Positions 1-4,554 of a DNA stretch of 6,743 nt are shown here, in pieces. Below the pieces are notes generated by a model, which searched no databases, was not told the origin of the DNA, and worked only from the letters and a program-made list of their open reading frames with translations. Source of the stretch: an uncultured Planctomycetaceae bacterium. Its GTDB lineage: Bacteria > Planctomycetota > Planctomycetia > Planctomycetales > Planctomycetaceae. Where the stretch lies: NCBI GenBank assembly GCA_937952455.1, contig CALFYU010000299.1, positions 1 through 6,743 on the forward strand, in the 5' to 3' direction. The translations under genes were made by a program, and so were the position numbers. How positions within the stretch are numbered: the first letter of the stretch is position 1; every line of letters begins with the position of its first letter.

Positions 1-569
1 CGGCAGTAGGCGTCGACGATTTCCGTTTTCCAATACGCCTTCTCCAGGTCGACGTCGAAGCTGACCGTGCCGTGGTTGTTGAGGATGATCGTGTTGGTCC
101 CTTGGCCCAGAAACGGCAGCACCGTGTCGGCGAATTTTTGTCCGCCGGGGGTTTCGTAGGGTGCCATCGGCACCTCGCCCAGGAAGACTTCGATCTCCGG
201 CAAGATACATTGCGGAATCGGCTCGCGTGCGACGGCAAAGGCGGTCGCGTGCGGCGGATGGCAGTGCACCACCGATTTCACATCCGGTCGAGCCTTCATG
301 ATCGCCAAGTGCAATAGAATTTCGCTGGTCCGCTTGCGCGTCCCGGCGATCTGGTTGCCGTCGAGGTCGACTGCACAGATGTCTTCGGGGGTCATGAACC
401 CCTTGCAGATCATCGTCGGCGAACACAGAACCGCGTTTTCACCGACGCGGATCGAGATGTTGCCGTCGTTGGCGGCGGCAAAGCCCTTGTTATAAATCCG
501 CCGCCCGATTTCGCAGATCTGCTCTTTGAGCTTGCGGTCGTTGATACCGGAGTTCCATTGATTTTGCAT
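1..569 (-). CDS. pvmN: Class II aldolase (fuculose-1-P / rhamnulose-1-P type), 3'-truncated by window edge
   Basis: Zn-dependent aldolase of the AraD/FucA family, expected to split L-fuculose-1-phosphate or L-rhamnulose-1-phosphate into DHAP and L-lactaldehyde, the step that feeds the microcompartment. I translated it by hand: the ATG is at 569-567 and 189 residues are visible before the edge. The family residues are in place: GNISIR (36-41), acid/base Glu83 in TSEILLH, zinc ligands His102 and His104 in VVHCHPPHA, and the third histidine His166 in LNNHGT. The 19- and 64-residue spacings closely match FucA (E73, H92, H94, H155, numbering from memory). GAGG lies 11 nt before the ATG, a rather long spacing. 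It is the last gene in the window, 48 bp after the third BMC-P gene. In PV-type loci this enzyme is cargo, with its targeting peptide reported at the C-terminus, which is off the window. The symbol is assigned from memory of the Planctopirus limnophila locus. Sugar specificity cannot be read from the sequence. Confidence 0.93.
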   Translation of the reverse strand, partial: MQNQWNSGINDRKLKEQICEIGRRIYNKGFAAANDGNISIRVGENAVLCSPTMICKGFMTPEDICAVDLDGNQIAGTRKRTSEILLHLAIMKARPDVKSVVHCHPPHATAFAVAREPIPQCILPEIEVFLGEVPMAPYETPGGQKFADTVLPFLGQGTNTIILNNHGTVSFDVDLEKAYWKTEIVDAYC

Positions 570-617
570 GCTAAAGAATTCCTCGTCGGTTGTTGAGCAA
601 CAAATCGTGTATGCGGT

Positions 618-896
618 TTAAACGTCAATCGTGTCCAGGATGGCGGCGTTGTAGGCATCGATCGGTTTGACTTCCGGGTGAAACGGCGCTGCCGCTTCGG
701 CTCCTTCGCTGACGGCGATGCGGCTGCCGTAGGCGGCGCCGCGTTCGTCGAACACCACAAACGGTTCGCCGCGTCCCGCCTCATCGCCGCGAATCCCTTC
801 CAGCGACAGTGACGTCGCCACGAGCCAGGTCGCACCGGTCAGGTCGGGATGGCATTTCGACAACGTTACCTTGCCGATCACATCCGCGATTCGCAT
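618..896 (-). CDS. pvmM: BMC-P vertex shell protein (EutN/CcmL family), paralog 3
   Basis: A 92-residue pentamer-forming shell protein that would cap the vertices of the microcompartment. It opens with the family's usual first strand, MRIADVIGKVTLSKCHP, followed by LTGATWLVATSL (the EutN/CcmL 'L.G..L.vv' strand), FVVFDERGAAYGSRIAVSEG (the D..GAG.G..V....G segment) and a C-terminal PIDAYNAAILDTIDV that matches the family's 'DaaivgIVD' end. I chose the ATG at 896-894 rather than the longer reading from 989: AAGGAG lies 6 nt before it, translation then starts at the conserved strand, and the extra codons run through a repeat element. An insertion around residues 33-44 (LEGIRGDEAGRG) makes its second loop longer than in the 84-residue paralog at 1710-1964. 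Its neighbours are the RpiB-like gene upstream and the aldolase downstream. Symbol by position and memory. Confidence 0.93.
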   Translation of the reverse strand: MRIADVIGKVTLSKCHPDLTGATWLVATSLSLEGIRGDEAGRGEPFVVFDERGAAYGSRIAVSEGAEAAAPFHPEVKPIDAYNAAILDTIDV

Positions 897-902
897 GGCT
901 GG

Positions 903-908
903 CTCCTT
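903..908 (-). promoter_or_regulatory. Shine-Dalgarno AAGGAG before the third BMC-P gene
   Basis: On the minus strand AAGGAG stands 6 nt upstream of the ATG at 896. It is one of the best ribosome binding sites in the operon and decides the start of this gene against the longer open frame beginning at 989. Confidence 0.75.
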
Positions 909-930
909 TATGGTCTGGTCAGGTCTTTGC

Positions 931-1012
931 CGTAGGGCAGGCTCCCGCCTGCCGATTGAAATCAATGTTGAAAACTTAACTCGGTGCACGGCAGGTGGGA
1001 GCCTGCCCTACG
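931..1012. repeat. REPIN-like paired inverted repeat
   Basis: Two 23-bp arms, 931-953 and 990-1012, are inverted copies of each other with a single mismatch (g947 against t996), separated by a 36-nt AT-richer spacer. Each arm is itself a hairpin: GGCAGGC/GCCTGCC around a TCCC loop in the left arm, and GGCAGG/CCTGCC around a 6-nt loop in the right arm. Two REP-like hairpins facing each other is the structure of a REPIN, a short mobile element moved by RAYT transposases. No transposase is present here. It fills most of the 127-bp gap between the RpiB-like gene and the third BMC-P gene. When transcribed, the two arms could also pair into one long stem. Assignment to a named repeat family would need a genome-wide count. 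Confidence 0.8.
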
Positions 1013-1023
1013 AAATGATGGTG

Positions 1024-1710
1024 TTACCACAGTCGGCTGATGGTGTCCCAATTTGCCGGCGGTTGCGGTTCTTGTTTGCTGAAACGTTGTAACAATGTCT
1101 TCAAGGCGAACATGCCCAGGCCGGCCGGATCGACGGCGATCACATTGGCCCCCATTTCCCGTACTGCTGCGCTGACGTCTTCACCGTGGTTGACGACAGC
1201 GGCACGGACCTTTGGAGAGCGATTTGCCAAACAGGCCGCCAATCGCGGTCGCCCGCAAATGATCGCCACGCCGGCATATTCGCCGCGGCTAACTGCCGAG
1301 ACGGCCGCGCGGGCTGCCGTGCCGGGGTTGTCCAATAAGTCTAGCTTCCAATCGCTCCCCAATTGTTCCACCGCCGCGATCACTGGGGGGCCGGCGGTCA
1401 CCACCGCCGCTAGAAACGTTGCGGACGTTGCAGCAGGACCAGCGGCGGCGGCTCGTGTCCATTTCCAGCGTTTCTCGCGGATCAGATCCTGTGCCGACGG
1501 GGTGAGAATCGCCTTGGCCGAGACTTGAAAGCGGCCATGGCCTCCGACTTTTTCCTGCAGCAGATCCGCCGTAATCACGGATTCAGTTAGATAAACTCCG
1601 TTCGCTGCGGGACTGTCTGTTTCGGGCGGACGTACGTCGATCGAGGCCGCCAAGTGCTTCTGCACCGCGGCGGCGACAATCTGTTCGAGTGTCTGTTGGT
1701 CGGTCGTCAT
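1024..1710 (-). CDS. Probable BMC cargo protein with degenerate RpiB/LacAB-like domain
   Basis: A 228-residue protein that I do not recognise with certainty. Residues 1-22 (MTTDQQTLEQIVAAAVQKHL and on) look like an amphipathic encapsulation helix, followed by a Pro/Ala/Ser linker. Residues 66-80 (AKAILTPSAQDLIRE) resemble a short segment seen in some BMC cargo such as EutQ and PduO relatives. From about 144 to 210 the text follows RpiB/LacAB sugar-phosphate isomerases: YAGVAIICG, a run of Ala/Leu/Asn, VRAAVVN, then AAVREMGANVIAV and FALKTLLQRF. The Cys152 position of the RpiB active site is kept, but the GTGIG anion-binding loop is replaced by GRPRLA, so isomerase activity is doubtful. It starts at the ATG 1710-1708, sharing one base with the stop of the BMC-P gene before it (TGATG), which suggests translational coupling. 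The reading from 1749 is rejected because it overlaps that gene and lacks the helix at its start. Confidence 0.72.
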   Translation of the reverse strand: MTTDQQTLEQIVAAAVQKHLAASIDVRPPETDSPAANGVYLTESVITADLLQEKVGGHGRFQVSAKAILTPSAQDLIREKRWKWTRAAAAGPAATSATFLAAVVTAGPPVIAAVEQLGSDWKLDLLDNPGTAARAAVSAVSRGEYAGVAIICGRPRLAACLANRSPKVRAAVVNHGEDVSAAVREMGANVIAVDPAGLGMFALKTLLQRFSKQEPQPPANWDTISRLW

Positions 1711-1964
1711 CAATCCGGAATCCCGATCACAGCCCAACGGACGGGGCACGTGTTCAATCCCACAATGTCGCGGACGGCGTTACCGTCACTCGTCAAAATC
1801 ACCAAGTCGCCGCGGCCGCTTCCGAGCGGATCGATCGCCAACTGCGGCTCACCATCCGCGCCGCCGGCGGCATCCAAAAACTGCACCACCGCCAGCCGCC
1901 ACCCGGCCAGGGTGGGATGTTTGACCGTGGCAGTGGCGGTCCCAACGACGCGTCCTAAGTTCAT
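1710..1964 (-). CDS. pvmK: BMC-P vertex shell protein (EutN/CcmL family), paralog 2
   Basis: An 84-residue pentameric shell protein and the shortest of the three BMC-P paralogs here. It begins MNLGRVVGTATATVKHPTL, the typical first strand, then AGWRLAVVQFLDA, and the diagnostic loop-and-strand AIDPLGSGRGDLVILTSDGNAVR (D..G.G.GD.V....G). It ends in WAVIGIPD, the family's 'AaivGivD' closing strand. The ribosome binding site is weak (GGAAA about 13 nt upstream). Its stop codon overlaps the start of the RpiB-like gene by one base, so the two should be made together. It sits 164 bp after the aldehyde dehydrogenase, across a gap full of palindromes. Symbol by position and memory of the PV locus. 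Confidence 0.94.
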   Translation of the reverse strand: MNLGRVVGTATATVKHPTLAGWRLAVVQFLDAAGGADGEPQLAIDPLGSGRGDLVILTSDGNAVRDIVGLNTCPVRWAVIGIPD

Positions 1965-1981
1965 CTGTCGTCTATTTCCAA

Positions 1982-1994
1982 GGAAAAGTTTTCC
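1982..1994. repeat. 13-bp perfect palindrome GGAAAAGTTTTCC
   Basis: A perfect odd-length palindrome 18 bp upstream of the second BMC-P gene. It may be a protein-binding site or chance; the half-site GGAAAA also supplies the only purine-rich stretch near that gene's start. Confidence 0.4.
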
Positions 1995-1998
1995 AAAC

Positions 1999-2015
1999 CG
2001 ACGGCTCCGCCGTCG
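1999..2015. repeat. Hairpin CGACGGC-TCC-GCCGTCG
   Basis: A perfect 7-bp stem with a 3-nt loop in the gap between the aldehyde dehydrogenase and the second BMC-P gene. On the minus-strand transcript the hairpin is followed by GTTTGGAAAACTTTTCC, too mixed for a classical intrinsic terminator. Its centre GGCGGAGCC recurs in the hairpin at 4522-4534. Confidence 0.6.
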
Positions 2016-2033
2016 TACTCACAGGTCGCCTGA
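2014..2033. repeat. Degenerate copy of a short repeat also present at 3580-3601
   Basis: CGTACTCACAGGTCGCCTGA aligns with CGTAGGTCAGACAGTCGCCTGA at 3580-3601, in the same orientation and with a 2-nt gap and three mismatches. Both lie in operon gaps, on either side of the aldehyde dehydrogenase gene. Confidence 0.45.
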
Positions 2034-2039
2034 AAAAGG

Positions 2040-2114
2040 GTGCCACTGGCGGCTTGCCCGCCAGTGCGAATCGTTCGACCAGCGAAACGCTGCTGGATAA
2101 GCCAGCAGTGCCAC
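2040..2114. repeat. Second REPIN-like pair of inverted hairpins
   Basis: Left hairpin: stem CACTGGCGG (2044-2052) with CCGCCAGTG (2058-2066), loop CTTGC. Right hairpin: stem CTGCTGG (2090-2096) with CCAGCAG (2102-2108), loop ATAAG. The reverse complement of the right unit aligns with the left one over GTG.CACTG..GGCTT..CC, and the differences inside the stems are mostly compensated on the other side, so base pairing is preserved. Two facing related hairpins separated by about 19 nt have the same design as the element at 931-1012. It occupies the end of the gap that follows the aldehyde dehydrogenase stop. Confidence 0.68.
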
Positions 2115-2128
2115 ACGACCGAGTTCAC

Positions 2129-3550
2129 TCAAATAATCCTTAAGTCATCCACCAACGCACACCGACGTTGACGCGTGAACGTCAGCGGACTCGTCACCCC
2201 TTCGCCGGTGGGAGTCGCGATGCTGAACGACAGATACCCTTCGCCGCCCAGTCCCAAACCGGCGGAACTGGGTCCGTTCTTGACGAATAGCGTTGTATCC
2301 ATCTCGCGGCCCATGGTGGTCATGTTCCGCACGTCGCGGGTGTGAATTATGCTCGTGTGCCGAAAGTTGTGTTCGTGTTTCTTGGCCAGTTCGATTCCCT
2401 GCATCGCGTTGCGGCAACGCACGAACGGCACGAAGGGCATCATCTGCTCTTCGGGGACGAACGGGTTGTTTTCGTCCGTTTCGCCATATAGCAGATCGGT
2501 GCCGGCGGGGACCTTGACGCCAATCAACTCGGCCAGGACCGACGCATCTTGGCCGACCAGATCGCGGTTGAGCGTGTGATGATCCGAACCGTCCTTCGGC
2601 GGGCTGAAGGCCAATTTCGTGAGTGCGTCGATTTGTTGGCAGTTGAGTTGATAACCACCATGCCGCGGCATGGCGGAGAGCAGCTCGTCGAAGATTGATT
2701 CGACTGCAAAAACTTCCTTCTCGCCGATACATAGCAGGTTGTTGTCAAATGCGCCGCCGGTGATGATCGAGCGGGCCGCGTTGTCGATGTCGGCGGTTTC
2801 GTCGACGACCACCGGCGGGTTCCCGGGACCGGCGACAATCGCCCGCTTGCTGCTGGCCATGGCGGCCCGGGCCACGAACGGTCCGCCGGTCACGCAAATG
2901 AGGCGTACGCCGCGATGGGCGAAGATCTCGTTGGCGGTTTCGATCGTGGGGTTTTCGATGATCGTCACCAGGTTTTCCAAGCCGGTGGCCTCGTAGATCG
3001 CCCGATTGATCCGCCGCGTCCCTTCGCAGGCAATCAAACGCCCCGACGGATGCGGATTGCAGACCAGCGTATTGCCGCCGGCGATCATCGAAATCGCATT
3101 GCTGGCCAATGTCGGCAGCGAGTGTGTTACGGGGGTGATCTTGCCGATCACACCAAAGGGGGCATATTCCGTGACGGTCAGCCCGTGATCGCCGCTCACG
3201 GCATCGCACTTGAGAAATTCGACGCCCGGCACCAGTTCGATGATCTTTAGCTTTTGGATCTTGTGATCCAACCGGCCGATGCCCGTTTCTTCGAGCTCCA
3301 ACCGCCCCAATTCTTCCGCCTGGGCCGTGCAGAGCTGTTTGATGCACTGCACGATTTTGACGCGGTCGGAGACCGGTCGCCCGCTAAGTGCTTTGAACCC
3401 ATCGCCGGCGGCGGCGACGGCATCGTCGACCGTCTGGAACACGCCCCAATCGCCGTTGCGATGGGTGCCGTTCGTCGACCGCCCGCCGTTGCCGAGTTGG
3501 GCGAGGACTTCTTGCACGACTTGCCGGATTGCTTGTTCGGTGGCTTGCAT
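2129..3550 (-). CDS. CoA-acylating aldehyde dehydrogenase (PduP/EutE family), BMC cargo
   Basis: A 473-residue NAD-dependent enzyme, expected to oxidise L-lactaldehyde (or a similar aldehyde) to the acyl-CoA inside the shell. Residues 1-19, MQATEQAIRQVVQEVLAQL, form an amphipathic helix joined by a Gly/Asn/Ser linker (20-33), the same layout as the N-terminal encapsulation peptide of PduP. The catalytic cysteine is Cys274 in NNLLCIGEKEVFA, matching the PduP/EutE signature. Other family blocks are PFGVIGKITPVTHS (131-144), NPHPSGR (165-171), VTGGPFVARAA (220-230), AGPGNPPVVVD (240-250), HNFRHTSIIHT (394-404) and the C-terminal GEGYLSFSIATPTGEG (436-451). Length is typical. The ribosome binding site is weak (AGAGAA about 10 nt before the ATG). 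It follows the membrane-protein gene by 62 bp and precedes the second BMC-P gene by 164 bp. Substrate identity comes from the aldolase context, not from residues I can read. Confidence 0.95.
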   Translation of the reverse strand: MQATEQAIRQVVQEVLAQLGNGGRSTNGTHRNGDWGVFQTVDDAVAAAGDGFKALSGRPVSDRVKIVQCIKQLCTAQAEELGRLELEETGIGRLDHKIQKLKIIELVPGVEFLKCDAVSGDHGLTVTEYAPFGVIGKITPVTHSLPTLASNAISMIAGGNTLVCNPHPSGRLIACEGTRRINRAIYEATGLENLVTIIENPTIETANEIFAHRGVRLICVTGGPFVARAAMASSKRAIVAGPGNPPVVVDETADIDNAARSIITGGAFDNNLLCIGEKEVFAVESIFDELLSAMPRHGGYQLNCQQIDALTKLAFSPPKDGSDHHTLNRDLVGQDASVLAELIGVKVPAGTDLLYGETDENNPFVPEEQMMPFVPFVRCRNAMQGIELAKKHEHNFRHTSIIHTRDVRNMTTMGREMDTTLFVKNGPSSAGLGLGGEGYLSFSIATPTGEGVTSPLTFTRQRRCALVDDLRII

Positions 3551-3579
3551 GATAGGCGTTCTCTATGGGAGTTAGTATT

Positions 3580-3604
3580 CGTAGGTCAGACAGTCGCCTG
3601 ACGT
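3580..3604. repeat. Short imperfect palindrome in the gap before the aldehyde dehydrogenase
   Basis: GTCAG (3585-3589) and CTGAC (3598-3602) flank an 8-nt centre, and the unit CGTAGGTCAGACAGTCGCCTGACG is related to the sequence at 2014-2033. It fills part of the 62-bp gap upstream of the aldehyde dehydrogenase, 30 bp before its start. Confidence 0.5.
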
Positions 3605-3612
3605 GCCTGTTG

Positions 3613-4152
3613 TTAAATTCTTCGCATCTGCTCGATGGCGGCGATTTCGCCTTCGACCCAGTTTTCAATTCCGTGTTGGGTCGGGATCATGGTCAAAACG
3701 AGTGCGACCAAAACTCCGGCCGCACAGATGCTCAGCACATGCCCTTCGCTCCAGAAAAAATAGGCATTCAGAAACGCAGCCCCTTCCAGAATCGCGGCGG
3801 CCACAATCGTTTTCACATGAAACACACCTACCAATTCACCGAAGCTTCCGTTGTCCTCCGCTGCTTGATCGGCGGCATCCGCGTGCATCTGTCCATCCGA
3901 TAACTTGTCCGCGATACGCTTGCGGGCATTCATTACGATGATCATCGGGACCCCAAAGCGAGCGACGATGCTCGCGGCGGCCCAGAAAACGCCGAAAATT
4001 GCGATGAACTGATTGCCGTCTTGGCGGATTCCTTTGTCAGCCATCGCAAACGCTGAAAAGCCGATCACAGGTAACACGAGCGCGATCAAGAGGATCCGCA
4101 ACGTGCGAACGGATTGTTCCGAAGTTAGGAAATTGACTTGCTGAACCATCAT
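3613..4152 (-). CDS. Four-helix membrane protein of unknown function inside the BMC operon
   Basis: A 179-residue protein with no family I recognise. Hydrophobic segments near residues 18-38, 49-74, 112-134 and 138-157 predict four transmembrane helices in two pairs. An acidic, charged loop at about 76-110 (ARKRIADKLSDGQ, then ADAADQAAEDN) links the pairs, and the C-terminus (IENWVEGEIAAIEQMRRI) looks like an amphipathic helix. There is no signal-peptidase site and no enzymatic motif. It sits 11 bp after the first BMC-P gene and 62 bp before the aldehyde dehydrogenase, so it is very probably co-transcribed. BMC shells contain no lipid, so it should lie in a cell membrane. It could act in transport of sugar or lactate, in anchoring, or have an unrelated role. 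Translation may start at either of two adjacent ATGs (4152 or 4149); GGAA lies 6 nt before the first. Confidence 0.8.
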   Translation of the reverse strand: MMVQQVNFLTSEQSVRTLRILLIALVLPVIGFSAFAMADKGIRQDGNQFIAIFGVFWAAASIVARFGVPMIIVMNARKRIADKLSDGQMHADAADQAAEDNGSFGELVGVFHVKTIVAAAILEGAAFLNAYFFWSEGHVLSICAAGVLVALVLTMIPTQHGIENWVEGEIAAIEQMRRI

Positions 4153-4163
4153 TTGGATTCCGG

Positions 4164-4475
4164 TCAGTCGCCCGCGCTAAACACCGACTTTGATTTCACA
4201 TGCACCTGATCCACGATGCCGATAATTGCCGCGTCGACGGGCAACGTTTTGGTTTGCGGCGTGAACCGGGCACTGGAACCCTGCACGCAGAGCACCACCT
4301 CTCCTTCGCCCGCTCCCACCGTGTCAACCACCACAAACGTACGGCCAGTCGGTTTGAGTGAGCTTTGATCTTTCTCGTCGACACGCAGCGGCTCGACGAC
4401 CAGCAGCTTTTGGCCGACCATTTCCGCGACCTTCTGCGTCGAAACCACGCTGCCGGTGATGCGTGCCAAAAACAT
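4164..4475 (-). CDS. pvmH: BMC-P vertex shell protein (EutN/CcmL family), paralog 1
   Basis: A 103-residue pentameric shell protein. It starts MFLARITGSVVSTQKVAEMVGQKLLVVEPL, which is the family's first strand followed by the 'l.g.kLlvv.p' strand. It continues with the diagnostic TFVVVDTVGAGEGEVVLCVQGSSAR (D.vGAG.G..V....GSSAR) and closes with PVDAAIIGIVDQVHV. Of the three BMC-P copies this one is closest to the textbook EutN/CcmL pattern. A C-terminal tail (KSKSVFSAGD) extends beyond the last strand. The start is well supported by AAGGA 7 nt upstream, at the end of a (CAA)4 stretch. Its stop lies 11 bp before the membrane-protein gene. Symbol by position and memory of the PV locus. Confidence 0.96.
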   Translation of the reverse strand: MFLARITGSVVSTQKVAEMVGQKLLVVEPLRVDEKDQSSLKPTGRTFVVVDTVGAGEGEVVLCVQGSSARFTPQTKTLPVDAAIIGIVDQVHVKSKSVFSAGD

Positions 4476-4482
4476 GGCGTTG

Positions 4483-4500
4483 TCCTTGTTGTTGTTGTTT
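4483..4500 (-). promoter_or_regulatory. (CAA)4 leader ending in Shine-Dalgarno AAGGA
   Basis: Read on the minus strand, AAACAACAACAACAAGGA precedes the first BMC-P gene, with AAGGA 7 nt before the ATG. CAA repeats do not fold, so the ribosome site would be exposed just after the hairpin at 4501-4518. A role in stronger initiation is an inference. Confidence 0.5.
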
Positions 4501-4518
4501 GTCGATTGTGTAATCGAC
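4501..4518. repeat. Hairpin GTCGATT-4 nt-AATCGAC after the acetate kinase gene
   Basis: A perfect 7-bp stem with a 4-nt loop, 37 bp downstream of the acetate kinase stop. On the transcript it is followed by A/C-rich sequence rather than a T-tract, so it is not an intrinsic terminator. It could protect or separate the two coding segments of the message. Confidence 0.55.
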
Positions 4519-4521
4519 CCC

Positions 4522-4534
4522 CCGGCGGAGCCGG
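4522..4534. repeat. Hairpin CCGGC-GGA-GCCGG
   Basis: A perfect 5-bp stem with a 3-nt loop, next to the hairpin at 4501-4518. Its core GGCGGAGCC is the same as that of the hairpin at 1999-2015, read on the opposite strand, which suggests a shared repeat family. Confidence 0.5.
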
Positions 4535-4554
4535 AGGCTGAGAGAGAATGTGAA

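Noticed and set aside
897..989. A 31-residue N-terminal extension of the third BMC-P protein
   Set aside because: The extra codons translate the REPIN-like element; the ATG at 896 has a good ribosome site and starts at the conserved first strand.
1040..1528. Plus-strand open frame of 162 codons opposite the RpiB-like gene
   Set aside because: The minus-strand frame is longer, begins at a coupled start and has a plausible N-terminal helix and domain; the plus frame is low-complexity Ala/Arg-rich.
931..2114. CRISPR array
   Set aside because: The repeats are paired inverted units of different sequence, not evenly spaced direct repeats.
2016..2128. Intrinsic terminator after the aldehyde dehydrogenase
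   Set aside because: The hairpins here are not followed by a T-tract on the minus strand, and the genes that follow belong to the same shell system.
3254..3601. Plus-strand open frame of 115 codons
   Set aside because: It lies opposite the aldehyde dehydrogenase N-terminal region, has no family resemblance, and is explained by GC-rich antisense codon structure.
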